Part shown: piece by piece, positions 36,421-46,845 of the stretch | How positions within the stretch are numbered: position 1 is the stretch's first letter | How the letters are laid out: each line of letters opens with the position of its first letter | DNA from: Petaurus breviceps papuanus | Lineage: Eukaryota > Chordata > Mammalia > Diprotodontia > Petauridae | Length of the DNA: 64,000 nucleotides | Direction: 5' to 3' | Assembly: GCA_028583685.1 (NCBI GenBank) | Contig: JAMXIF010001183.1 | Coordinates: forward strand, 17,336,655 to 17,400,654 | Notes under the pieces: model-generated | What the model was told of the DNA's origin: nothing | The model's input: only the letters and a program-made list of their open reading frames with translations | Databases searched by the model: none | Made by a program: the position numbers and the translations under genes

Positions 36421-36780
36421 TTTGGAAGGGGATACAGACAAGCAGGACTGTATTGATCCTACCATGTTAAATTTAATAAATACATCAAAAACCCAAACTG
36501 TTATGTAATAGATCGTTTCATTTACAAGTCTCTTTCTCTGTTCTTTGTATATGGAAACATTCACTTGGGCTGATGTTTCTAAATTCATAATAAAAGCAAC
36601 GTTAACAATTAAAAACCAGATCTCTGATTAGTGACTTGACAAATTGTAAATTCATCGTACTGATGATAAAACATGATTACTGTCTCTTGCCAGAGCTGTA
36701 GTGGACTTTTAAGTGCAGAATGATTCCTTCATTTTCACACATGGCCAATCTCTTGGTTAGTTTTAAGTGTACTTATTTGT

Positions 36781-37200
36781 TACAAAGGTAGAATTCTATT
36801 GAGTGTAATAGGAAATTATTAGGAAATGAGAGCGATATTATAATAAAAGCGTAAAAATAAAACATGTTTTAAAATGTAGAAAGGCCTAGAAGAATTCTGA
36901 CAAGAATTTTGGGAGAATTCTTTTCTGTGGATGAAACATAACAGGGCCAAGAAGTAAACAGAATGAGAGTAATGGATAAATTGTGAGCTGTATCAATGGA
37001 TGAGATAAGAGTTCTACTTAAATACCGAAGCATCATATAAACAAATTAGCCTTCTGGATTTTTAAGAGAATATTTAACAGAAAAATTTATTATATATAAC
37101 AATTTTTTGGTATGATGTGTTAATGTCAAGCTCAAGAGTGTCCAATGAGATTAATTTGAGAAACACCTATCTATTCCAACACCCTCATTTTATCGAAAAG
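36781..37200. other. Intergenic, no gene recognised
   Basis: AT-rich with no assigned feature. Confidence 0.45.
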
Positions 37201-37232
37201 GAATGAATGAATGAATGAATAATGAATGAATG
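37201..37232 (+). repeat. (GAAT)n microsatellite
   Basis: Tandem GAAT units with one missing base. Confidence 0.95.
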
Positions 37233-37556
37233 CTATGCACAAAACAATGTGATAGGCTGGAGGTACAGAAATCGAGGAATCTGATTCCCTGAGATGCAAT
37301 CATTTATTAGAAGGCTAGCGGCAAACTAGGATTGAAATTAGGTCTCCAAATCTGTAGTTCATATCACATCCCTAATGAATGGGCCCAGATTAGCAGAAGT
37401 CATAAAGAATCGCAGTTCCCGGCTGCCTGGCAGGGAGACACTGTCCTGGTCCCCTGCCTGTCCACCTTGACCTGATTCAAGGCACCTGTAAGGGACAGGG
37501 GGTTCTTTGCCCCTTCTCTCCACCCACCCATTGGGTCGTTCCCCACCTCTTCTCTA

Positions 37557-37693
37557 GTTGCCATAGTGACCGGCACCTTACTTGACACCAGGTCGCTACC
37601 CTTGGTAACAGATTTGTATTTGCGTCCCCGTTGCTATGGTAACCAAGCCTTTCCGGTCACGCAGTTACCAACAGCCGTCGTCACCAGGGCAAC
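37557..37693 (+). promoter_or_regulatory. Cluster of four RFX X-box-like motifs upstream of KLHDC9
   Basis: Against the X-box form GTNRCC-spacer-RGYAAC: GTTGCC-AT-AGTGAC (37557-37570), GCTACC-CTT-GGTAAC (37595-37609), GTTGCT-AT-GGTAAC (37630-37643) and GTCACC-AG-GGCAAC (37680-37693, both halves perfect). The first three each have one mismatch in one half. They lie 190-325 bases before the KLHDC9 start codon, at the edge of its CpG-rich promoter. RFX factors drive ciliary and testis gene expression, so the cluster suggests that type of control. Binding is inferred from the motif only. Confidence 0.7.
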
Positions 37694-37699
37694 ACTGGA

Positions 37700-37881
37700 A
37701 AAGGCGGGGCTTCGAGGTGGGGGAGAGCTCGCCTCAGGGTGGGGGGGAGGGGTGGGGTAAGGCTGAGGGCGGGGTTCCCAAGAGTCGGGGGCGCGGCGTG
37801 GGGGTGGGGCGGAAGGTGGGCTAGTCGGGTGAGAGGCGGGACGGGGAAGAGACACCTCCCGGCCCTTTGCCCCTCCCCCCC
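37700..37881 (+). promoter_or_regulatory. KLHDC9: KLHDC9 CpG-rich promoter and 5'UTR
   Basis: GC-rich, CpG-containing sequence running into exon 1, with several GGGGCGG/GGGGTGGGG Sp1-type boxes and no TATA box. The island continues through exon 2 to about 38720. Confidence 0.6.
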
Positions 37882-39578
37882 ATGGCCGCGGCCCGGCGCC
37901 CTGGGTGGGCCTGGCGGCCCGTGGCGCGTGATCCGCTCCTGGCACGGGCGTTCCACTCGTGCACCGTGCTGCGGGATCGGTTCTATGTGGTCGGCGGCCT
38001 GTCGTGTGGGGGCGCGCGCGAGCCCCTCGGGGACGCAGTGACCTTTGACCCAGCGGCGGGCAAGGCCGAGCGGGCGGGCGGCCCGGGGGGACCCCGGCGC
38101 AGCCACCACGACGCGGTGCCCGTGGGCGGCCGCTGGCTCTGCGTGGTGGGCGGCTGGGACGGGTCCCGGCGCGTGGCGGCCGTGGCAGCCCTGGATGCGG
38201 AGCTCGGGGCCTGGGAGGCGTGGTCCGCGGCCCCGGGCAGCAGTGCCCCGGCTGGGCTCAGCAGCCACACCTGCACCCGCCTATCGGACCACGAGCTGCG
38301 CGTGACGGGCCGCGAGGGCGGCACCCGCACACAGCGCCGCTACGGGAGCGTCTACACCCTGCGCGTGGATCCCCCCGCGCGCACCTACAGGTAGGGAGGC
38401 CCCGCCGCCCACGGGCACGCGCGGGCCGGGCCGAGCCCCGCGGGTTCAGTGCTGGGGCCGGGCCTGAGATGTCCATCCCCGCAGCTACCGCCAAGAGGGC
38501 GGCCACACGGCCTCGCGCTCCGGCCACTGCGCCGCGCTGCTCCGCACTGGCGGCCCGCACGCCGGCCACCAGCTCCTGCTCTTCGGGGGCTGCAACTCCC
38601 CCGAGCCCGAAGTGGCGGGGCGCTGGGGCCCGGGGCAGATCCAGGTGAGTGCTCGGGGCAGGGCTGCCAAGCGCTTGGGGGCCGGGGACCCCATGGGCAG
38701 CTCGGCCGAAGCCTGGGAACCCCGCCGCAAGAGAGTGGTTCCAAACGCCCAGAATAACGTAGGGTTACAGGGGAAACCAGTTATGTTGGAATCAAGGTGT
38801 AATTCTTTTCCTCATCCACGTTTCAACAGACCACCCGAATCTAGGGAACCCCTGGGGGTGTGCAAACCCAATGAGAGATGAGTGACTTGCCCGTCGGAGA
38901 TGGCGTCCAGGCCAGTCTTACCTACCATGTAATGGTGCCTCCTATCCCTTCCCATTTCTCTGGCCCCCCCACCCTCCAGGAGGAGCCGGTTGTTGCCTCT
39001 CGGCTGACAGCACAGCTCTCCCAGCTAGTGAGCAGTGAGCAGGGGTCCCTGGAGGGGCCCCGGGGTCTTCGGCACCATTCCTGCTCCGTGGTGGGGCCCT
39101 TTGCTGTGCTGTTTGGTGGAGAAACTCTGACCAGAGCTCGGGACACAGTCTGCAACGACCTCTACATCTATGATTCTCGTGAGAAAGGTCACAATGGTTG
39201 GGAGAAATTGGGATGGGAGGGAGTACAAAGAGGATGGCAAGACGAGTCAGGTTGGGGAAACAGGGCAAGGAAGAGGGGGAAATTAGCACATGTTCAGTCA
39301 GGCAACAGCGGCTTACTAAAAGGAAAAGGCCAAGAGAAAGGGAATGAATGGACAGATCTTAATAAGGTAACTTTCCCAACTCCATATTCTAAAGTGTTTT
39401 CCTCCCCACAGGCAAAGTGACCAAGCGATGGTTCCACTTTCCATGTGCAGATCGAAGCATGAAACGGGTAGGCCATCGAACCTGCCTCTGGAATGACCAG
39501 CTCTATCTAGTTGGGGGCTTTGGTGAGGATGGCAGGACAGCTAGTCCAGATGTTTATACACTGGAACTATCTTTCTGA
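37882..39578 (+). CDS. KLHDC9: Kelch domain-containing protein 9, complete, 4 exons
   Basis: Exons: 37882-38390, 38485-38644, 38980-39178, 39412-39578, all with GT/AG introns, giving 344 residues (human about 349). Start: ATG before AAARRPGWAWRPVARD. Kelch motifs are visible as FYVVGGLSCGG (about residues 34-44), WLCVVGGWDGSRR (about 87-99), HQLLLFGGCN, FAVLFGGETLTRARD and LYLVGGFGEDGRTAS near the C-terminus; the diglycines and following aromatic or charged residues fit beta-propeller blades. The C-terminal part, with RHHSCSVVGPFAVLFGGET and MKR.GHRTCLWNDQLYLVGG, matches the human protein closely. Human KLHDC9 has been reported to interact with cyclin A1; its biochemical role is poorly known. 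The first exons are extremely GC-rich. It is convergent with PFDN2, whose polyadenylation signal lies about 290 bases from the KLHDC9 stop. Confidence 0.95.
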
Positions 39579-39642
39579 GCCAGGGAAATCGACTCCCTCA
39601 GTTCATGCACAGTGCATTATCCTAGCAGACCTATAGTTGTTC

Positions 39643-39648
39643 ATTAAA
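39643..39648 (+). terminator. KLHDC9: KLHDC9 polyadenylation signal
   Basis: ATTAAA 65 bases after the stop codon, implying a very short 3'UTR. Confidence 0.65.
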
Positions 39649-39865
39649 TGCTAATCTATAAGTCAGACACTGACTCTCTCCATCTTTTCTGGGGGTGTGG
39701 TGGGAAAGGCCTAGTGGTGACATTCTGAGTTTTTAGCCTATCTTAAGAGTCACTAACTATCTGTATAATTCATCTGAGTGAGTCTTGACCTGGTCCCTCT
39801 TCTCAGTTTTTATCAATAACACAGAAGAAAGCCTCAGAACAGAACTGGGCACTGAGACCAAACCA

Positions 39866-39871
39866 TTTATT
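39866..39871 (-). terminator. PFDN2: PFDN2 polyadenylation signal
   Basis: AATAAA on the minus strand (TTTATT on plus), about 97 bases after the PFDN2 stop. It leaves about 200 bases between the convergent KLHDC9 and PFDN2 transcript ends. Confidence 0.75.
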
Positions 39872-39967
39872 TAACAAAAATATTACAAGAGCAGCAACAA
39901 AGAAAAATAATAACAAAGGGTGTGTGTAAGAGGCATGGGAGAAAAAATGTGACAGAGATCTTGATTC

Positions 39968-42900
39968 TTAGGAGACCAGCACACCAGCAGAGCTGGCCTT
40001 GGCCCCAGACCCCTCCCCACTGTCCTTGGCTGCTGGCTTCTCATCCTCACCCATTAGCCGAATATTATGTTTCTCCCTGAAGTCATTCAACTCCCTTCCC
40101 TTTGCTTGAAGCTGCTGGGTCAGTGTCTCAATGATCTTTTGAATCTGGTGGGTAAGAATTAGTGTTAAATTAGAATAGTGATACTTCTACCTGATAATAT
40201 GCTATTTATAGTTTGTGAAGTAAAGGAGAAATGTCACCTCAGTGACCTCCTCTAACCAAGATTCAGCAGCCCAGTTGATGAGATCAGAAAAAGAAATAAG
40301 ACCACTGTTGCCCTACTCCCTCCCACAGCCCAGCCTGGTTGCAAAGCCCACAAAAGACACTGACCCTGGCTTTGACTAGATGTCCTTCCTGCTCAGGGAT
40401 CCTAACCTTCTCCCTTCTGTGTCCCCCCCTCCTTTCCCTTCTTACCTGCTCTTTGTTACCCTCCAAGGCAGGTAGCACCTCTTTGACAGTTCGCTCCACC
40501 AGAACTCCCCCAACCATTCTATAGCACTTCCGGGTTGGGTCCACTTCTCTCAGCGTATCTATCACTAGGCTATGGCCAGAAGGAGAAGGGTCTGAGGGTA
40601 CAGCTCCAACAGAGCATAGATTGCCCCCTCACTGCCAACCTTCCTTATTTCTTCCCCTAGACCTCTCACCTGTGCTCATTCAACTCCATTTCCAGTTCAG
40701 CTGCTTTGGATGCCAAGCCCCTCTGTTCCTGCCGAAGGCGGTTGAAGCCAGCAACCACCTAGAGGAGAAAAGAGATTAGATGAGGGAGAAAACCCTATGA
40801 AGATGACAAGAGAGCAGCTCCTTTGGTGGCAGCCTACATGCTGAGAAGAGTACAAATCAGGGTTCCCAATTTGGCCTTGTTTATTCCTGTCTGAAATGGT
40901 CTTCCCTTGAGGGATGACTCCTGCCAGAGAATATAGAGGGTAACAACCAGGACAAGTACTTACACAGGTATATATTAGGAGAGCAGACATAAATGGTCTC
41001 CCCATATATAGCTGTTCCCTGAGCTCTCTGTACCTACCACCTAGGGCTGAAAGTATAAGCCAGAAGAGAAAGATTAGCCCAAACCCTGACCTAATCATAT
41101 TAATTCAATGCCAAATATTTTTTTTCTACAGTCTTTCTTAGCAAGACCCCCTTCCTTCTCTATTCTCACATCCAGAGAATGGAACATAGTTACTATCTTA
41201 GCCCTACAGAACTCCTTATTTCTGGTGCCTCACTCACTATGCAATGTATCAGTATTTGCTTTGTCCCTATTTAAAATCCTCCAGTGGCTTCTGCTACTCA
41301 ATAAAATGACCTAATTTGTCACTCTACTTCCACTCTCTCCATATTCCAATTCATTCACACTGCTGCCAAAGAGATTTTCTAAAGCTCAAATGTGACAATG
41401 TGGCACACTCCTACCCTCAGTCAATAAACTCCAATGCTTCCATATAAATATGCCTCCTCTACCTTTCCAGCCTTACTGTACATTATTTTCCTCCATGATC
41501 CAGCCAAAATGGCCTTGTTAGTCATCATCACACTGTTTCATATCTCCATGCCTTTGCACTGGCCGTCTCCCATGTCTGGAACACACTCTACTCACTCCCC
41601 ACTTTTGGAATCCATAGTTTACTTCAAGGTTCAGTTTGAGCACCACCTTCTGCATAAGTCCTTTCCTGATGCTCCTAATTCCTAGTACCTTCCCACTCCC
41701 AGATTTCATATATCAACATATACAGGTGTATGCTGTCAACTTGTTAGAATATAAGGCAGGGACTGTTTACATTTTGTTGAATCTCTGGCATCTAGCACAG
41801 TGCCTGACACATAGTAGATGCTTAACATATATTGACTAATTGACCACCTAGGACTCTAACAATACCCAAGTGACTCTTGTGTGAACACAAATGATGGAAC
41901 CTACTTAGGAGAAGACTCACTTGAAAAAACAACATTTTCTGAGCACACACTCAAAATGTATTTATTTGTGAAATAAAATCAATCCCCAAACCCATGAGCT
42001 TAAAACTAAGGGGAGTTAGAGATTTAAAAAACAAAACAAAATTACTCTGGTTAAGTAATGAGGACCAGAGATGCTTCTAGGTTAGAGGTGAATTTTGAAT
42101 CAGATGCCACACCAAAATGAATCCATTTAAATGTGTTAAAGAATTTCAGCCATTCCTGTATAGAGAGAGAATACTTTTTAGGTGCTACCCAAAATCTTAG
42201 CTGCAAATTTAAGAAACAAAATAATCCAACACTAACTCATGGGAATGCTAAGCCCTGCTCCCAGAATTTTCTATCTACAGATTATCTTTCCTACTGATTT
42301 TTTCCTTTCCTTATCCAAATGCTTATATATAACTCTATTTCCCTTTCTCTTTATACCATACTGTGTTCATGTTTTCTGGCATGGCCAGAGATGACCAGAT
42401 CCAAATGAGTATATACATAAAACATATATACATGCAGGGAAAATGGAAATTTATCTCAGAAGGAAGGGGGAACGGGAGGCAGAAGAAGCTTCTAGCAGAA
42501 GGTGGAATTTGAGCTGAGTGTTGAAGCAAGTTAAGAAGTGGAGGTGATGAGGTGGAGCGTTCCAAGCCAGGGGCAGGAGACAGAATGTCATGTGTAAGGA
42601 AGCCAGCAAGAAGGCCCATATCCCAGAATCCTAGACTATATGGAGCAAAGTGTAACAAGAACAGAAGAGTAGGAGGGGGCCAGGTTTCAAAGGGCTTTAA
42701 AAGTCAATGACAATTTGATGTCTGATACTAAAGGAAGCCAATGGTAGGGAATTGACTGACATGGTCATACCAGTGTTTAAAAAGATTAGCTTTAAGCTTT
42801 TTTTTTTTTTATAAAAGTAAAAGAATAAAGATTCTCTTAAAGTGCAAGTCACATTACACTGAGTGTTCTAAGTCGCTTGAGATCAAGTACGGTAGCATCT

Positions 42901-43702
42901 TGCAGTCACCCAGTCGATGTTCTGGAACACAATCCTCCCAAGCCCAGGCCGGTCTCAGGTGTTGGGGATGGCTCTGGCTCACCTCCCAAGTCGATGCCTT
43001 CAGGCACTTCCGCAGCTCCGCAGGAGGGGTGGGCCTAGGAGCTCAGGCTCACACTAAGCTATCCCAGAGCACCAACTGTCAAAAGCCCAGTGTAGAAGGC
43101 TGAGAGAGAGCTCCCAATAAGCCAAGGGCTGGGTTGGGGCACCTATCCCTACCATCTGTTCGCGCTTCGGCCCGCGCCCCGCAAGACCACGGAACTTCCC
43201 CAGACCTGCGGCTTCCAGGCGTCACGTGGCTATTTCACAGAGAGGGGCCTGGTCCTCTCCAGGAAGCCTCGGGTCCTTTCCCCGGGAGACCCCGGGGATC
43301 GGCCTCCCCAGGGCTCACAGCACTTACGAGGCTGGGGGCTGCTGTCCCACGCTCCGGTCCCGAGGGGCTCTCCCACCTTGAGCCCACGGTCGTGTCCACA
43401 CTCACCCTCAGCACAGTCACCCTCAGCCCCCGTCTGCCGTGCTCCTCCCGCACGCACGCCCGCCCTCTCCCTCCGCAGCTGGGGGCCCCCGTCTTGCCCA
43501 GGTTCGCGGTCAGGCGAGCCTGGGCCGCGGAGGCACCGCACGTGCCACGGGACCCGCCCCCACGGCACCCAACAGGAGCCGGGGTCGCCGTGCGGGCGGC
43601 TGAGCTCACCTGCTCCGCCGACACCGCTCCCTTGCCCGCGCTGCCGGCGCCGCTGCCGCCACTGCCGCTACTCTTGTTAGCCCGGTTGCTACTCTCCGCC
43701 AT
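39968..43702 (-). CDS. PFDN2: Prefoldin subunit 2, complete, 4 exons
   Basis: Minus-strand exons: 43702-43610, 40758-40670, 40569-40446, 40144-39968, GT/AG introns, 160 residues (human 154). Prefoldin is a cytosolic hexameric co-chaperone that hands nascent actin and tubulin to the TRiC/CCT chaperonin; PFDN2 is a beta-type subunit. Landmarks: KGAVSAEQVVAGFNRLRQEQ, ELEMELNEHSLVIDTL, then KCYRMVGGVLVERTVKEV (the beta-hairpin linker), and the second helix IIETLTQQLQAKGRELNDF, so the two coiled-coil helices and hairpin are intact. The extra length comes from a Ser/Gly-rich N-terminus (SSGSGGSGAGSAGKG), longer than in human. Intron 1 (40759-43609) is large and filled with two L2 relics. Shares a divergent promoter with NIT1. 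Confidence 0.97.
41330..41850 (+). repeat. L2 LINE 3' end in PFDN2 intron 1
   Basis: 'cactgctgccaaagagattttctaaagctcaaatgtgacaatgt', 'tcaataaactccaatgcttcc', 'atgcctttgcactggccgtctcccatgtctggaacac', 'ttagaatataaggcagggactg', 'tagcacagtgcctgacacatagtagatgctt'. All in L2 order. Confidence 0.9.
42430..42800 (-). repeat. L2 LINE, reverse, in PFDN2 intron 1
   Basis: 'gcttctagcagaaggtggaatttgagctgagtgttgaagc', 'gcgttccaagccaggggcaggagacag', 'caggtttcaaagggctttaaaag', 'catggtcataccagtgtttaa'. Same landmark order as the copy at 12617-13190. Confidence 0.8.
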
Positions 43703-44080
43703 CTTTACCCGCCCGCTAGGTGTAGGGCCCTAGAAGCCCAGTGCTCGTCTCTTTGTGCGTCACATCCGGCCGCCTCAGTCCCAGCCTCCTCCGGATCCTG
43801 GTGCCTCGAATGCCATCTTGGTTAGGGGCACTTCCGTTGGGGTGCCTGCTATTTCCGTGTGCCCTATGGCCCCCAAAGCTTCAAGACCTTTGAGCGGGAG
43901 GCGAGAGGAGCGGCGGACGTGTCGCCCCAGAGCTCCGGCTCCATGTAGGATCCTACTCTGGGGCTTCCTCTGCTTGTACCAGGACGCCCCTCCCCGGGAG
44001 GGAAGTGGGAGGAGGGAAAGGCCGAGCTGGGGCAGCAGCAGGAGTCTGGGGAGTGAGTGCAGACGTGGAACGCGGCGGTG
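43703..44080. promoter_or_regulatory. Bidirectional CpG-rich promoter between PFDN2 and NIT1
   Basis: The divergent genes are separated by a short GC-rich segment without a TATA box. Visible motifs: a YY1-like CCGCCATCTTT overlapping the PFDN2 start codon (about 43697-43707), a CRE-like TGCGTCAC (43756-43763), a second YY1-like GCCATCTTGG (about 43811-43820), and an ETS-like ACTTCCG (about 43830). Start sites are not determinable from sequence alone. Confidence 0.65.
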
Positions 44081-44716
44081 ATGGCTTTCTTGCCCTCAGG
44101 CATTGCCGGCGTCTGCAGCGAGAGGAGACCTGTCCTAGGTCAGTAAGTGACCTTCGCGCTCCGAAAAGCCGGCCGAGGGCGGGCGGCGGCTAGCCGTGCC
44201 CCCCACACGCAGGGGTTTAGCTCCCCGCGGCCAGAGACCGGACGGGGCGGGAGGTCGGGGAGGGGCAGCTCGCTGTGCTGGCATTCTAGAGCAGGCGAGG
44301 GGCCGGAGTGTCCTAGAACCCCTCTGTTCCCAGGCTGAGCTCCACCCTCTGGCTGCCAAGGAAGTGCCCGTCCCTGCTGCGCTCTACGTTCAGGCTGCCT
44401 GGTCTCTCCCAAGTCGGTGACCCAGCGGGCACCAGGCACAGCAGGTAGAGCCCGCTACCCGTTTCTGATCAGGGTGGGGGGCGGGTGCCCGACTGGAGTC
44501 GTGTGGTAATGTAAGAGCGGCTCATCCCTTTCTCTGCATCTGGAGCTTTTCGTGGTTACAGCCTGTAAGGCTTAAATGTCGCGCACACTTTACAGCCAGC
44601 TGAGGCCCAGGAAGGATCAGTCCTAGTCCCAAGTATTTGCCGGTTTTCCTGCTGGGGGCTCTCACTTAATACATTTGGGGATGCCTGGATCTTCTCTTTT
44701 TCACAGGCCTGGGACC

Positions 44717-46325
44717 ATGGCTAGCTCTTCTCCTCGAGGTTTGCCCCTGGTCGCTGTGTGTCAGGTGACATCCACACCAGATAAGGAAAAGACTTTTGCA
44801 GCCTGTTCAGGATTGGTTCAGGAGGCTGCCAAGTTGGGTGCCTGCTTGGCCTTCCTGCCTGAGGCCTTTGACTTCATTGCTCGTGACACAGCAGAGACCC
44901 TTCGCCTGTCTGAGCCATTGGGTGGGGATCTTGTGAATCGGTATGCCCAACTTGCCAGGTATGGAAGGCAGCAAAGAAGGAACGCTGGGATAGTAGGCTC
45001 AGGTGACTGTGATGGAGACAGGGTTCCAAGAAAGCTTGTCTCTTATTTTCTCTACAGGGAATGTGGACTTTGGCTATCTCTGGGTGGTTTTCATGAACGT
45101 GGCCAAGACTGGGAGCAGACTCAGCGCATCTATAATTGTCACGTGCTCCTGGACAACAAGGGTAAGACCTGAAGTTCCTAACTCCTTCTCTTAGCCCTGT
45201 CCTGCCCTTTGGAGTTTCATTCCTATAATCCTGTTTTCAGCCTCCAACTTCACTCCCTCCACTTTCCTTGCCCAGAGACCTTTGAGACAATTTAACAAAC
45301 CCTCAAGGCCATTTACTAGTTGGATTCCTCTGCTCCTTCTCTCATGTTCCTCCCCTCTTCCTCCCCAAATACATACACCTTGTGGACATAATGTCTATGC
45401 CTCTGGTTCCTAACTTATAGGTGGTTCCCTCTTTGGGGGCAATGGGGAAATATAAAATCATCAGCAGAGTATTCCTCTTCTACTCCCAAGGCTCTATTGT
45501 GGCCACATATAGGAAGACACACCTCTGTGATGTGAAGCTTCCAGGACAGGGACCCATGTGTGAGAGCACCTCTACTGTACCTGGGCCCAGTCTTGGGTCA
45601 CCTGTCAGTACACCAGCTGGCAAGGTTGGCAGAGAGGGAAGGGAGGAGGCTAAAGTGGGGAAAATGGGAATATGTTGGAGGGGGCAAGATGACAGTGGAA
45701 TAGCATTGAAGAGAAGCTAAATATTTTACTTTTCTCCATCCCAGTTAGGCCTGGCCATCTGCTATGACCTGCGTTTTCCAGAGCTTTCCCTTGCACTAGC
45801 CCAGGATGGTGCTGAAATTCTCACTTACCCTTCCGCCTTTGGCTCAGTCACAGGACCAGCCCACTGGGAGGTAAGGATCTACCAATATATAATATCTACT
45901 TATCCAACTAGAAAAAAATGCTGTATTTCTTTCCTGGCTCCCCATGACTGTCTCTCAGAACTGAACGGGGGAATACTTGCTTCCAAAGGTCACTCTTCTT
46001 TCCACTGCTTCCCTCCAGATGCTGAAGTTGTTTTCATCCACCTTCATTCTCTCCCCAGGTGCTGCTCCGGGCTCGGGCCATCGAGACACAGTGCTATGTA
46101 GTTGCAGCAGCACAGTGGGGACAGCACCATGAAAAAAGAGGGAGTTATGGACACAGTATGGTGGTGGACCCTTGGGGAGTCGTGGTAGCACGATGTTCTG
46201 AGGGGACAGGGCTCTGCCTTGCCCACATTGACCTGGCATATTTGCACCAAGTACGCCAGCATATGCCTGTGGCCCAGCACCGAAGGCCTGACCTGTATGG
46301 CAATTTGGGTCGCCCAGATCCTTAA
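44717..46325 (+). CDS. NIT1: Nitrilase homolog 1 (deaminated glutathione amidase), 5 coding exons
   Basis: Coding exons: 44717-44958 (exon opens at 44707), 45058-45161, 45491-45624, 45745-45870, 46059-46325; 290 residues from MASSS, matching the human cytosolic form. NIT1 belongs to the nitrilase superfamily and hydrolyses deaminated glutathione, a metabolite-repair reaction. The catalytic triad is present: Glu49 in FLPEAFDF, Lys124 in TYRKTHLCD, Cys166 in [11 protein letters not shown]-terminus [10 protein letters not shown] matches human. Human also makes a longer mitochondrial form with a ~36-residue leader. Here a candidate upstream exon ending near 44138 is in phase with RPGTMASSS, but I found no clear leader ATG in it, so the 5' end is unresolved. 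Convergent with DEDD. Confidence 0.96.
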
Positions 46326-46839
46326 TACCTGCTGACTGAACCAGGGTCCTATTCTGGGCCAGTGAGGATCTGTGGCTTGGAGGCAGGACCCCAGGCCACT
46401 GAAAAACCTCAACTCCCTTTCTTCTGTGGCATACAGGTTCAACCTGTTGTAAAGCCCCCAAAAACGCTTTTCTTTACTCAAGACTTTAGTTACATATAGA
46501 AGAGCTCTTAAATCACAATTTTATGAAAGCTAAAGCTACACCAAGGTCTAAGCAGCACTGACAATGAAAAAAATATAGTCATGAAGTCCAAGTCTCGACA
46601 TCTCCTTTGGGGGTAAGGGGAACAGTGTAGCAAACATACTAGAACGTAGTAACAAGTAGGGCCCATTCATAACTCTTCAAAACAGAATGAGTGCAGAAAT
46701 TAGTTTTTGTCCCAGCCCAATCCTAAGGATTGAGAGGGAATTGGGGCTATTCAGGCACTGAAGGCTCAAGGGGATGTCCCAGCTCCAAGTCCACGCCAAG
46801 CCAGACAACAAAAGAGATGGGAATGGGCTGCAGGATACA
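46326..46839. other. NIT1 3'UTR and gap to the DEDD 3' end
   Basis: Contains the NIT1 3'UTR. No canonical AATAAA is seen on the plus strand before 46600; a variant AATATA near 46571 is possible. The right edge abuts the DEDD polyadenylation signal. Confidence 0.5.
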
Positions 46840-46845
46840 TTTATT
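46840..46845 (-). terminator. DEDD: Likely DEDD polyadenylation signal
   Basis: AATAAA on the minus strand, about 770 bases after the DEDD stop codon. It is the first strong signal I see; other sites may be used. Confidence 0.5.

Noticed and set aside
37681-38268. 195-codon minus-strand frame over KLHDC9 exon 1
   Set aside because: Shadow of the GC-rich KLHDC9 coding strand; no independent features.
43134-43733. 199-codon plus-strand frame antisense to PFDN2 exon 1
   Set aside because: CpG-island composition artefact overlapping the real PFDN2 exon.
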